From contig DASUCS010000190.1 in NCBI GenBank assembly GCA_036275935.1, forward strand, positions 1 to 30,762: 30,762 nucleotides of DNA, in the 5' to 3' direction. Each line of letters begins with the position of its first letter. Position 1 is the first letter of the stretch. Position numbers and translations under genes: made by a program. The stretch is from DASUCS01 sp036275935. GTDB lineage: Bacteria > Actinomycetota > Acidimicrobiia > Acidimicrobiales > JACDCH01. Of the stretch, positions 6,839 to 14,837 are shown piece by piece. The notes beneath the pieces were generated by a model. It had not been told where the DNA came from. It made no database searches and worked only from the letters and a program-made list of their open reading frames with translations.

Positions 6839-8023
6839 TCAGTCCACCAGCGAGGCATACGCGGCGGTGAGGAAGTCGAGCACGACATCGGGAGGGCTGG
6901 GCGACGACCACGTCACGTTGGTGAGGAGGATCGCGGTCATGTCCTCAGCCGGGTCGTTGCGCCAGATACTGCCGAGACCGCCGTCCCACCCGTATTGCCC
7001 CACGGGGAACGCAGGGTGATCGCGGCGGGTCACGACGCCGACGCCGAAACCCCAGCCCCGCCCGTCGAAGTCGTCGGGGGTGAAGCCGCCGATCGCCTTC
7101 TGCGCGGGCGTCAGGTGATCCGCGGTCATCGTCTCGACTGACGGGCGAGACAGGAGGGGCGCGCCGCCTCGCCGCAGCATCTCGGCAAACGCGAGGTAGT
7201 CGTCCGCCGTCGACACCAGCCCGGCGCCTCCGGACGGGAAGGCGGGTGGCGTGCTCCACTGGCCGTCGATCGGATCGAACACCCGCAGTCCGCCGGTCGT
7301 CGGGTCCGCCGTGTAGCACGGCGTGAATCGCGCGAGGTCTTCGGCCGCGACCGAGAAGGCGGTGTCGTTCATCCCGAGTGGCTCGAAGATGCGGTCGCGC
7401 AAGAACGATTCGAACGACTGGCCCGCAGCGCGCGCGATCAGCACCCCGAGGATGTCCGCCCCCGTGTGGTACAGCCAGCGTTCGCCCGGCTGGAACATCA
7501 ACGGCAGCGTCCCGAACCGCCGGATCCACTCGTCGGGCTCCGGTGGGATCGCCGGCTGCGGTGGCCCCATTGCCAATTGCAGCTCGGCGGCGACCTCGTT
7601 GAGCGGGCACGGGCCGAAGTAGCCGCCGAACCCGAGTCGGAACGTCAGCAGGTCGCGCACGGTGATCGCGCGGTTGGCGGGAACCGTGTCGTCGACCGGA
7701 CCGTCGATGCGCCGCACGACGCGCCGGTCGGCAAGCTCGGGGAGAAACCGGTCGACGGGATCGTCGAGACGCAGCACGCATTCCTCGAGCAAGAGCATCG
7801 TCGCCACCGCGGTGATGGGTTTGGTCATCGACGAGATCCGGAAGATCGTGTCCCGCTGCACGGGCGCGCCGCCGATCGACGCGGCGCCTAGTACTTCGAC
7901 GTGCTGCTCGCCGCCGCGGCTCACCAGTGCCACCAGCCCGGGCGTCCCGTCTCGCTCTACGTGACCGGTGAGGATGTCGTGCAGGCGGCCGAGCCGCTCG
8001 GGCGAAAGGGCGCGAGTCGTCAT
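6839..8023 (-). CDS. beta-lactamase-fold serine hydrolase (EstB/class C type)
   Basis: A 394-residue serine hydrolase of the beta-lactamase/penicillin-binding fold (PF00144). The nucleophile motif SxxK is S65-M-T-K68 within FRISSMTKPITAVATMLL. The second catalytic motif is Y185 in WLYHTGADILGVLIARAAG. The third position (KTG/HTG in lactamases) is taken by a WDGG sequence in YGWDGGLGSIW, as in EstB-type esterases. It lacks a signal peptide, so a cytoplasmic esterase or amidase acting on small esters is more likely than antibiotic resistance. It begins at an ATG (8023) without a good Shine-Dalgarno and is divergent from the coiled-coil gene at 8080. Confidence 0.9.
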   Translation of the reverse strand: MTTRALSPERLGRLHDILTGHVERDGTPGLVALVSRGGEQHVEVLGAASIGGAPVQRDTIFRISSMTKPITAVATMLLLEECVLRLDDPVDRFLPELADRRVVRRIDGPVDDTVPANRAITVRDLLTFRLGFGGYFGPCPLNEVAAELQLAMGPPQPAIPPEPDEWIRRFGTLPLMFQPGERWLYHTGADILGVLIARAAGQSFESFLRDRIFEPLGMNDTAFSVAAEDLARFTPCYTADPTTGGLRVFDPIDGQWSTPPAFPSGGAGLVSTADDYLAFAEMLRRGGAPLLSRPSVETMTADHLTPAQKAIGGFTPDDFDGRGWGFGVGVVTRRDHPAFPVGQYGWDGGLGSIWRNDPAEDMTAILLTNVTWSSPSPPDVVLDFLTAAYASLVD

Positions 8024-8064
8024 GCTGAAGGAGACGACGGCAGCCGCCGTGACTCATCGCGCGG

Positions 8065-8070
8065 GACAAT
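8065..8070 (+). promoter_or_regulatory. -10-like element before 8080 gene
   Basis: GACAAT ends 9 bases before the ATG at 8080, with no Shine-Dalgarno between. It is consistent with a leaderless or very short-leader transcript. Confidence 0.35.
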
Positions 8071-8079
8071 GATCTGCGC

Positions 8080-8820
8080 ATGGATGTGGATGCGCTCTAC
8101 GAGGAGGACCCGAAGTCCTTCGTCGCGGCGCGTGATCAGCTGGCGAAGGAGCTGCGCGCCGCCGGCGAGCGCGAGAAAGCCGCGCAGGTCAAAGCGCTTC
8201 GACGGCCGTCGGTGTCCGCGTGGGCGCTGAACCAAGTTGCACGTCACGACGGATCGACGATCGAGTCGCTCCTGACATCGGTCGAGCGAGCACGCGTCGC
8301 GCAGGACGAGGTGCTCGGGGGTGGGGAACGCGAGACGCTCCGCGACGCATTGGCCGAACGCCGTCACGCGTTGGCCGCGGTCATCGAATCCGCCCGAGCG
8401 GTCATCGACGCGTCGGGTCGCGGGGCGGACGCACCGCTTCGCGACATCGAGTCCGCGCTCCAGGGCCCGTTGACGTCCGAGTTCATCGACGCACTGCAGC
8501 GCGGGGTCCTCACGGATCTCGACGCCGGCACTGGAGACGAGGATTCGTTTTCGATGTCCGCGCTGCTCGCCGCGTCTGCGGCCGTACCCATCGCGTCCGG
8601 CAGTCGCGCTGAGGAAACCGCGAGGCGAAAGCAGCACGAGGCCGAGGTCGCGCGTTTGCGGGGTGTGGCACAAGAAGCGGGCGCAGCAGTCGGTGAGGCC
8701 GCGTCGGTGGTCGCCGAGCGCGAGCGCGAACTGCACGCGGCCCGACAGGCACTCGACCTCGCTCGCCGCGCTCACGAGCAGGCCGTCGCGGCGCTCGAGC
8801 GCGAGCAGTCCGAGGGCTGA
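8080..8820 (+). CDS. conserved hypothetical coiled-coil protein
   Basis: A 246-residue soluble protein of unknown function. The N-terminal 60 residues contain KSFVAARDQLAKELRAAG and VKALRRPSVSAWALNQVAR, a segment I associate with a conserved actinobacterial family of unknown role. Residues 85-160 are Ala-rich and helical with acidic loops. Residues 175-246 are a long heptad-like coiled coil rich in Ala, Glu and Arg (EETARRKQHEAEVARL through LAALEREQSEG-like repeats). There is no membrane segment and no cysteine. It has its own promoter-like element and stands alone between a divergent and a convergent neighbour. Confidence 0.8.
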   Translation: MDVDALYEEDPKSFVAARDQLAKELRAAGEREKAAQVKALRRPSVSAWALNQVARHDGSTIESLLTSVERARVAQDEVLGGGERETLRDALAERRHALAAVIESARAVIDASGRGADAPLRDIESALQGPLTSEFIDALQRGVLTDLDAGTGDEDSFSMSALLAASAAVPIASGSRAEETARRKQHEAEVARLRGVAQEAGAAVGEAASVVAERERELHAARQALDLARRAHEQAVAALEREQSEG

Positions 8821-8845
8821 GCGCTCTCGGGCTCCGACGCGCCGA

Positions 8846-8874
8846 GGCCCCGACGACCAGGAGGTGCCGGGGCC
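8846..8874. terminator. possible hairpin terminator
   Basis: The 7-bp inverted repeat GGCCCCG (8846-8852) / CGGGGCC (8868-8874) with a 15-base loop lies in the 164-base gap between two convergent genes. There is no U tract. Nothing else is recognisable in the gap 8821-8984. Confidence 0.35.
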
Positions 8875-8984
8875 GGACGCGTCCCCTGCCAGGAGGACGG
8901 TCCCGTTGTACCTGGGGATCCGGAGCCGCACCAATCGCATTGAACGTGCAGGTCAGACGGGTTGTGGACCGCGTCTCGCCGCCC

Positions 8985-10283
8985 TCAGTAGCGCCCGGCG
9001 TGGTCCCGGAGGCCCTGCTCGGAGGACAAAGCGGCATGGGCGAGGATGTTTCGAGCCATCGAGGATTCCTGCTGCGCCGAACGGGCGCGGTACAGCTCGG
9101 CCCTCACCGCGTGGACTTCTTCTGACTGCGGTTCGGCCAGCACGGCGAACTCGACGAGGTGGCAGGCGACGCGCAAGTCGTCGGCCGCCATCAACGCGCG
9201 GGCGCGAGCGAGTACTGGCTCGACACCGCCGGCCAGCGTGACCCACTCGCGGGCCTGCTGCGCGCGTGGTGCGGGCAGCAGGTTGTCGGGCTCGCCGTCG
9301 TACCAGCCGCCGTATCGGCGCCACACGTTGCGCACGAGGAACTGGGGATGGTCGTAGACCGGACGCAGGTACGGCTTGTCGCGAAGCCGTGCCGGCACCT
9401 CGACGCTGTGGATCACCTCGTCGAGCGGCTTGCCTTGGTTCATGAGCTCGATCGTCTGCGACTCGATCGCATCGAGCAGGTCGGCGGTGTCGGTCAGCGC
9501 GGCGACGATCCGATCGCGGCCGAAGATCGGCAACCCGTGGCCAGCCAGCATCGTCTCGGGCCCGAGCGCGGCCATCTCGCGCAACGCGGTTGCCCAATCG
9601 GACAAGTAGCGCTGCACCTTTTGTGGGTTGCCGGCGTTCGGCACCGCCCAGATGAACAAGTCGCCGGGATGCAAGATCTTGCGCTCCGGCACCCATGTCC
9701 ACGTCGCGTCGTCGGTCTCGCCACGTGCGTGGCGCAGCTCGAACGTGAGGTCGCCGCGCGAGAACGACGTGTGATCGGCGTACGTCACATCGGGCTTGCG
9801 ATACTCGGTCGGCCATTCGAGGTCGACGAGGCCGAGCCCGAACTGGCGGGAGTTGATCGCGCCGTTCCAACCAGCGGTCTTCACGTAGCGGTCGAAGTGA
9901 TGCGGCAGCTCCTCGTGGGCGTACACAACCGGGCCGTCCCATCCGTTCGTCGAGGCCTCCTCCTCGAACCGCTTCGTTCCGAAGACGTGATCGACGTGGT
10001 GGTGCGAGTAGACAGCGGCGGCCAGCGGGGTGGAGGAGCGCCACCCGCGCACCGAGTCGTACACGCGGTTCACGTCGAAGAAGCTGCCGGTGTCGAGCAT
10101 GACCAGCCCGTCACCCGTGTCGAGCGTGGACACCGACGCGATGCTCTTGATGTAGAGCAGCCCGTCGTCCAGCTCCTCGGCCGCGTTCGGACCCGGCGAG
10201 TGCACCGGGTGATGTTCGTGGACGAGGTCGGCCTCACCGTTCCAGTACCGCTCGGCCAGCTCCCTGACGGTTTGCTCGCTCAT
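8985..10283 (-). CDS. SdsA-like metallo-beta-lactamase-fold hydrolase
   Basis: A 432-residue MBL-fold hydrolase related to alkylsulfatases. The metal motif is YSHHHVDHVFG (H94, H96, D98, H99). Further metal-site candidates are H185 with GETDD at 188-192 and HPGDLF around D208. From about residue 300 onward it has an alkyl-sulfatase dimerisation-type helical domain (RPVYDHPQFLVRNVWRRYGG, then the EWVTLAGG and ACHLVEFAVLAEP helices). Full SdsA1-type enzymes have a signal peptide and a C-terminal SCP2-like domain; both are absent here, so it is probably a cytoplasmic relative whose substrate is unknown. ATG at 10283 is preceded by TATGTT 8 bases upstream. The same frame is open further upstream, but that would run through the divergent GNAT gene. 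Confidence 0.88.
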   Translation of the reverse strand: MSEQTVRELAERYWNGEADLVHEHHPVHSPGPNAAEELDDGLLYIKSIASVSTLDTGDGLVMLDTGSFFDVNRVYDSVRGWRSSTPLAAAVYSHHHVDHVFGTKRFEEEASTNGWDGPVVYAHEELPHHFDRYVKTAGWNGAINSRQFGLGLVDLEWPTEYRKPDVTYADHTSFSRGDLTFELRHARGETDDATWTWVPERKILHPGDLFIWAVPNAGNPQKVQRYLSDWATALREMAALGPETMLAGHGLPIFGRDRIVAALTDTADLLDAIESQTIELMNQGKPLDEVIHSVEVPARLRDKPYLRPVYDHPQFLVRNVWRRYGGWYDGEPDNLLPAPRAQQAREWVTLAGGVEPVLARARALMAADDLRVACHLVEFAVLAEPQSEEVHAVRAELYRARSAQQESSMARNILAHAALSSEQGLRDHAGRY

Positions 10284-10291
10284 CGAGGCGG

Positions 10292-10299
10292 AACATACT
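10292..10299. promoter_or_regulatory. overlapping divergent -10 elements
   Basis: The 24-base gap between the MBL start (10283, minus) and the GNAT start (10308, plus) holds TATGTT on the minus strand (10297-10292) and CATACT on the plus strand (10294-10299). Each is 8 bases from its start codon. The two promoters would be mutually exclusive in occupancy. Confidence 0.35.
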
Positions 10300-10307
10300 T
10301 CTGCCCT

Positions 10308-11066
10308 GTGAAGGCCGCTCGGGTGGAGTCGCTCGTCGAGATGCGCGACATGAACCGTGCGGCTGACGTGCTCGCTCGCGTGTGGGCCTCGCCCAGCGGG
10401 CAGCAGCCTGTCGCGCCAGCGCTGTTGCGTGCGCTCGAGCACTCCGGCAACTACGTGGCGGGCGCGTTCCTCGACGACGAGCTCGTTGGCGCGTCCGCGG
10501 CGTGGCTCGGCCGTCACCACGGTGAGTTGATCCTCCACTCGCACATCACCGGCATCGCCCCCGAGCACCAAGGCCACGACATCGGCTTCGTGTTGAAGCA
10601 GCACCAGCGCGAGTGGGCGTTGGCCCGCGACGTCGGAGCGGTGGTGTGGACCTTCGACCCACTCATCCGCCGCAACGCGTACTTCAACCTGTCGCGCCTG
10701 GGGGCAACGATCGTCGGCTTCGAGCACGACCTCTACGGCCCGATGGACGACGAGATGAACTCGGGCGAGGAGACCGATCGCGCGGTGGCGCGATGGGATC
10801 TGCGGACGACCGAGCGCTCGCCGATCGACACTGCATCGGCGCCGGCGATCCTGTCGCTGGGCGATGACAACGCGCCGGTTGCGTGCGCGCACGACGGTCC
10901 TGTGCTGCGCGCCTGGATCCCGGAGGACTACGTCGGCGAGCGTCCCGCGTGGCCAGGCTGGCGCCGAGCGGTGCGCGAGACGGTCGGGGCCGCGATCGGT
11001 CAAGGCTACGAAGCGGTCGGCATGACGCGCGATGGTTGGTACACGTTGACCCGGACCTCCGCATGA
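10308..11066 (+). CDS. GNAT-superfamily acyltransferase (COG3375-like)
   Basis: A 252-residue acyltransferase of the GNAT fold, of the type often found next to o-succinylbenzoate synthase/NSAR genes. Recognisable parts are the N-terminal VESLVEMRDMNRAADVLARVWA, the strand GAFLDDELVGASAAWLG, the acyl-CoA-binding region HSHITGIAPEHQGHDIGFVLKQHQREWA (about residues 78-105; HQGHDIG stands where GNATs have the pyrophosphate-binding loop), and WTFDPLIRRNAYFNLSRLGA. The GTG at 10308 gives the usual N terminus and follows CATACT by 8 bases. Its stop overlaps the next start (ATGA). In the Geobacillus NSAR pathway a GNAT enzyme N-succinylates D-amino acids; the same role here is inferred from the gene pair only. 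Confidence 0.82.
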   Translation: MKAARVESLVEMRDMNRAADVLARVWASPSGQQPVAPALLRALEHSGNYVAGAFLDDELVGASAAWLGRHHGELILHSHITGIAPEHQGHDIGFVLKQHQREWALARDVGAVVWTFDPLIRRNAYFNLSRLGATIVGFEHDLYGPMDDEMNSGEETDRAVARWDLRTTERSPIDTASAPAILSLGDDNAPVACAHDGPVLRAWIPEDYVGERPAWPGWRRAVRETVGAAIGQGYEAVGMTRDGWYTLTRTSA

Positions 11067-12172
11067 AGCTCGACGCCGTCGAATTGCGACGGGTGCACCT
11101 TCCGTTGGTGACGCCGTTCCGGACATCGTTCGGCACACAGCACGAACGCGATGTGCTGTTGATGCGGGCCTGCACATCGAGCGCCGAAGGCTGGGGCGAG
11201 TGCGTCGCGATGGAGGAGCCGCTGTACTCGTCGGAGTACGTCGACGGCGCCGACGCGGTCATCCGCACGCACCTGCTGCCGCGACTGTTCGGCATGGACG
11301 ACGTGCGCGCGTCCGCCGTGGCGACCACATTGGCCGCGATCAAGGGTCACCCGATGGCGAAGGCGGCGCTGGAAGCGGCGATCCTCGATGCCGAGCTCCG
11401 GACCACGGGTGAGCGGCTCGTCGACCATCTCGGAGGCGTTCGCGAGGCAGTCGATGCCGGTGTGAGCGTCGGCATCATGAGCTCGATCCCGGTGCTGCTC
11501 GACGCTGTCGCCGGTTACCTCGACGAGGGCTATCGCCGCATCAAGCTCAAGATCGAGCCGGGCTGGGACATCGAGCCCGTCCGTGCCGTCCGCGAGCGGT
11601 TCGGTGACGATCTCTTGTTGCAGGTCGACGCCAACACCGCCTACACCCTCGACGACGCGCGGCATCTCGCGCAGCTCGACTTCTTCGACCTGCTGCTCAT
11701 CGAGCAACCCCTCGACGAGGAGGACGTGCTCGGTCACGCCAAGCTCGCTCGCGAGATCCGCACCCCGGTGTGTCTCGACGAGTCGATCACCAGTGCGCGG
11801 CTCGCGGAAGCGGCGATCGAGTTGGGGGCGTGCAGCATCGTCAACATCAAACCCGGACGCGTCGGCGGGTACCTCGAGGCGCGGAAGGTGCACGACGTGT
11901 GCGCGGCCCACGACGTACCGGTCTGGTGCGGCGGGATGCTCGAGACGGGAATCGGTCGGGCCGCGAACGTCGCGCTCGCCGCGCTGCCCAACTTCACGCT
12001 GCCCGGCGACACCTCGGCATCGAGTCGCTACTTCTCGACCGACATCACAGAGCCGTTCGTGCTGGACGACGGCCGCTTGAGGGTGCCAACCGGTCCGGGG
12101 ATCGGGGTCGAGCCACTGCCCGATGTCCTCGCCGCCTGCACGGTGGCGACGGAGGTCATCCGCCCGGACTGA
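11063..12172 (+). CDS. o-succinylbenzoate synthase / N-succinylamino acid racemase
   Basis: A 369-residue enolase-superfamily enzyme of the MenC/NSAR type. All catalytic and metal positions are visible: K161-x-K163 (KLKI), D189 (VDAN), E214 (IEQPL), D239 (LDES) and K263 (NIKPGR). The N-terminal capping domain ends near residue 125. The family makes o-succinylbenzoate for menaquinone (MenC), racemises N-succinylamino acids (NSAR), or does both. No other men genes are near, while a GNAT acyltransferase overlaps directly upstream, so NSAR activity is favoured. It is translationally coupled to the GNAT gene by ATGA. Confidence 0.9.
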   Translation: MKLDAVELRRVHLPLVTPFRTSFGTQHERDVLLMRACTSSAEGWGECVAMEEPLYSSEYVDGADAVIRTHLLPRLFGMDDVRASAVATTLAAIKGHPMAKAALEAAILDAELRTTGERLVDHLGGVREAVDAGVSVGIMSSIPVLLDAVAGYLDEGYRRIKLKIEPGWDIEPVRAVRERFGDDLLLQVDANTAYTLDDARHLAQLDFFDLLLIEQPLDEEDVLGHAKLAREIRTPVCLDESITSARLAEAAIELGACSIVNIKPGRVGGYLEARKVHDVCAAHDVPVWCGGMLETGIGRAANVALAALPNFTLPGDTSASSRYFSTDITEPFVLDDGRLRVPTGPGIGVEPLPDVLAACTVATEVIRPD

Positions 12173-12185
12173 GCGGCACAAGCGC

Positions 12186-12191
12186 GACAAT
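12186..12191 (+). promoter_or_regulatory. -10-like element before 12199 gene
   Basis: GACAAT is followed by 7 bases and then the ATG at 12199. It is the same hexamer as before the gene at 8080, with no Shine-Dalgarno, suggesting a leaderless transcript. Confidence 0.4.
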
Positions 12192-12198
12192 TCCGCCG

Positions 12199-13080
12199 AT
12201 GACAGCCGTCCCGGAGTCACTTCCGCTTTCGCGTCGCTCGATCTCGTGGCGGGTCAATGCCGAGCCGTTCGTGTTCTTGGGGGGCGGTCGGGCCCTGTTG
12301 CTGCAGGTCGCTCACCCGAAGGTGGCTGCCGGCGTCGAGCAGCACTCGACGTACGTGTCCGATCCGTGGGGACGCCTGTTCCGAACCGTGGACGTGATGG
12401 CCAAGCTGACGTTCGCCGCCCCGGCGGTCTCTCAGGCGCAAGCCGAGTTGCTCTCGCGCATGCACCGACGCGTCGTCGGCACCACGGATGAGGGCGAGCC
12501 CTACGCCGCGCTCGACGCTGACCTGTTGCGGTGGGTGTGGGCGACGCTGTGTGACACCGCGTTGGTCGTGTACGAACGCGTTCGTCCCGCGCTGTCGCGC
12601 GAAGCCCGTGCGCAGTACTACGAAGAGTGGAAGCTCGTCGCTGAGGCGTGCGGCGTTCCGATGGCGGACTGCCCACCGAACTGGGCGGACTTCGAGTCGT
12701 ACGTCGCGGACGTGGTGAACAACGAGCTGCGAGTGTCATCCGCGGCGCGCTCGGTGGCGCACGCCACGATGGCGCCGCCCCTGCCGTGGCCGATCGGCGC
12801 GGCGGCGGCGCGCACGCAACGGCTCGTCACGAGCGGACTGCTTCCTCCCGAAGTTCGCGACGCGTACGGCTTTCGGTGGAGCGAGGCACGCGAACGCAGG
12901 CTCCAGCAGTTCTTCGGCGCACTGGGCACGGCGGGCGGCGTGGTCCCGCGTCGAGTGCGCGAGATGGGGATGCGTTACGTCGTGCAGCGGCCCGAACCGC
13001 TGGAGCTGCGCCGGTTGCGCGTCATCGGCGCGCGCTTGACGGCTCGCCGCATGGCCGACTTCGACGCGCGCGCCAGCTGA
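12199..13080 (+). CDS. MpaB-family oxygenase (DUF2236)
   Basis: A 293-residue protein of the ER-bound oxygenase MpaB / latex-clearing-protein superfamily (DUF2236). The family signature is at residues 17-60: WRVNAEPFVFLGGGRALLLQ, then VAHPKVAAGVEQHSTYVSDPWGRLFRT, with H39 and H49 as likely heme-associated or conserved histidines. The helical core contains LRWVWATLCDTALVVYERV (about 108-126). There is no signal peptide. Fungal MpaB cleaves a terpenoid chain oxidatively and Lcp cleaves rubber; actinobacterial DUF2236 proteins are mostly uncharacterised, so the substrate is unknown. The start is fixed by the conserved N terminus and the GACAAT element. It ends 6 bases before the convergent SDR stop. 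Confidence 0.86.
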   Translation: MTAVPESLPLSRRSISWRVNAEPFVFLGGGRALLLQVAHPKVAAGVEQHSTYVSDPWGRLFRTVDVMAKLTFAAPAVSQAQAELLSRMHRRVVGTTDEGEPYAALDADLLRWVWATLCDTALVVYERVRPALSREARAQYYEEWKLVAEACGVPMADCPPNWADFESYVADVVNNELRVSSAARSVAHATMAPPLPWPIGAAAARTQRLVTSGLLPPEVRDAYGFRWSEARERRLQQFFGALGTAGGVVPRRVREMGMRYVVQRPEPLELRRLRVIGARLTARRMADFDARAS

Positions 13081-13086
13081 GCTACG

Positions 13087-13893
13087 TCACGACGCGGTCG
13101 ACGGAACCGGGACTCCGAGCTCGGTCAGAATCGTCTTGGCGTACGTGACCTTGCCCGTCAGCGTGGTCGGGTCACCGGTGCACAGCACGTAGGCGGCTTC
13201 GGCCATGACCTCCACGGGCTCGAGGAACTCGGCCGGCACATTGCGGTCGAGCCCGTGGTGCACGACCCCGGGCGTGGGCACCAACCCCGACGGCGAGAGC
13301 ACGTTCACGGCGATGCCGTCCGCGTGGACCTCGGCCGCGAGCCCGGTGGTGAACCGTTCGAGCGCGGCCTTGCACATTCCGTAGACCGTGCCGCCTCCCG
13401 CCAGTCGTCGCTCGTACGGCGGACCCTGTGGGTGGATGGCTGCCGCGGAGGAGATGTTGAGGATCCACCCGCGTCGGCGTTCGCGCATGCCCGGAAGCAC
13501 GAGCTGCGCCAGCTCGAACGGGGCGCGCACCTGTACCTCGAACATCGTGCGGTAGTGACCTTCGTCGAACGTGACGGCGGGCTCGAAGTAGGTGACCGCC
13601 GCGTTGTTGACGAGCACGTCGATCGGGCCGAGCTCCTTCTCGACGGTCGCCACCAACCGGCGGCGGTCCTCGGCGTGAGCAAGATCGGCCGCGACTGCGA
13701 TCGCGGTGCCGCCCGCATCGACGATGGTCTGCACGGTCGCGTTGATGCTGCCGGGCAGGGGATGGTCGCCGTCCTCGACAGTGCGAGCGGTGACCGCGAC
13801 GGCTGCGCCATCCTTGGCGAACCGCTCGGCGATCGCGGTGCCGATGCCCCGACTCGCGCCGGTGACGACCGCGACCTGTCCCTCGAGTGTCAT
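13087..13893 (-). CDS. short-chain dehydrogenase/reductase (SDR)
   Basis: A 268-residue classical SDR. It has the NAD(P)-binding TGASRGIG at residues 11-18, NNAA at 96-99, the catalytic Ser in ISSA at about 148, and Y171-x-x-x-K175 (YGMCK). The ATG at 13893 has GGAG 7 bases upstream. It lies 13 bases after the HMG-CoA lyase stop in the same direction, so an operon is likely and a role in acyl-CoA or branched-chain catabolism is plausible. The substrate cannot be named. A longer open frame upstream runs antiframe through the lyase gene and is not used. Confidence 0.9.
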   Translation of the reverse strand: MTLEGQVAVVTGASRGIGTAIAERFAKDGAAVAVTARTVEDGDHPLPGSINATVQTIVDAGGTAIAVAADLAHAEDRRRLVATVEKELGPIDVLVNNAAVTYFEPAVTFDEGHYRTMFEVQVRAPFELAQLVLPGMRERRRGWILNISSAAAIHPQGPPYERRLAGGGTVYGMCKAALERFTTGLAAEVHADGIAVNVLSPSGLVPTPGVVHHGLDRNVPAEFLEPVEVMAEAAYVLCTGDPTTLTGKVTYAKTILTELGVPVPSTAS

Positions 13894-13906
13894 GCCGTCT
13901 CCATCG

Positions 13907-14818
13907 TCATGCGGCGGGGAAGAGCCCGGCTTTGCTGAGCAGGCCGGGGACGCGCTTGCCGAGCTGGGTCTCGATCCACGGGACCACGTCGGCGAGCGCT
14001 TGCAGGTCGAGTCCGGTGTCGACGCCCATCCGGTCGAGTAGGTAGACGAGGTCTTCGGTCGGGATGTTGCCGGTGGCGTTCGGTGCGAAGGGGCAGCCGC
14101 CGATACCGCCGAGGCTCGCATCGAGCGCATCGACACCGACTTCGACGGCGGCGTACGCGTTCGCGAGCCCGGTGTTGCGGGTGTTGTGGAAGTGGGCTCG
14201 CAGCGCCGTGCCGCCGATGACCTCGCGGGCGGCTCGGAGCCGTTCGGTGACATCGGTGGGCACCGCGGCACCGATGCTGTCGGCGAGCGCGATCTCGGCG
14301 GCACCCGCCTCGGCGCCGCGGCGAGCGATCTCCACCACTCGTTCGACCGGCACCTCGCCCTCGTACGGGCACCCGAAGCTGGCGGAGACCGTCAGCGTTG
14401 GCCGGATGCCCGCCTCGATCGCCAGCGGTGCGATCGCCTCGAAGGCCGCGACCGTGCCCTCGCTCGTCGTGCCCTGGTTGCGCTGGGCGAACGTCTCGGT
14501 CGTGATCGCGACGACGTTGATCTCCTTCAGCCCGGCCTCGACGGCGCGCTCGAAGCCGCGCTGGTTGAGCACCAAGCCGATGTACGTCACGTCGTCACGC
14601 GCCGGCAGCCCAGCGAGCACCTCTTCCGCGTCGGCCATCTGAGGGACGCGCTTCGGGTTCACGAAGCTGCACACCTCGACTCGCCGGATCCCCGCATCGA
14701 CGGCGCGGGTGATCAGCTCGATCTTGGTCCGGGCGTCGAGGATCGTGTCCTCGGACTGGAGACCGTCGCGTGGCGACACCTCGACGATCTCCACACTGCG
14801 ATGAACCATGCCCGACAT
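13907..14818 (-). CDS. hydroxymethylglutaryl-CoA lyase
   Basis: A 303-residue HMGL-like TIM-barrel enzyme that cleaves 3-hydroxy-3-methylglutaryl-CoA to acetoacetate and acetyl-CoA, the last step of leucine catabolism. Key features are SPRDGLQ (R17 catalytic, D18 metal), VEVCSFVNPKRVPQM (46-61), AHFHNTRN with metal ligands H209 and H211, and the active-site loop GGCPFAPNATGN with C242. ATG at 14818 or 14809 would both serve. It lies 19 bases downstream of the EAL gene and 13 bases upstream of the SDR. The related 2-isopropylmalate or homocitrate synthases are excluded by the Cys loop. Confidence 0.93.
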   Translation of the reverse strand: MSGMVHRSVEIVEVSPRDGLQSEDTILDARTKIELITRAVDAGIRRVEVCSFVNPKRVPQMADAEEVLAGLPARDDVTYIGLVLNQRGFERAVEAGLKEINVVAITTETFAQRNQGTTSEGTVAAFEAIAPLAIEAGIRPTLTVSASFGCPYEGEVPVERVVEIARRGAEAGAAEIALADSIGAAVPTDVTERLRAAREVIGGTALRAHFHNTRNTGLANAYAAVEVGVDALDASLGGIGGCPFAPNATGNIPTEDLVYLLDRMGVDTGLDLQALADVVPWIETQLGKRVPGLLSKAGLFPAA

Positions 14819-14837
14819 CGTCGCGCAGGCGCCGGGT

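Noticed and set aside
8821..8984. Possible RNA gene in the gap before the SdsA-like gene
   Set aside because: Apart from a weak GC hairpin I could not fold a tRNA or recognise a riboswitch.
9159..10307. Upstream extension of the GNAT frame across the SdsA-like gene
   Set aside because: No GNAT sequence occurs before about 10308, and the metallo-hydrolase is clearly encoded on the other strand.
10284..11177. Upstream extension of the SdsA-like gene through the GNAT gene
   Set aside because: The extended part has no similarity, and the divergent GNAT gene has its own start and motifs here.
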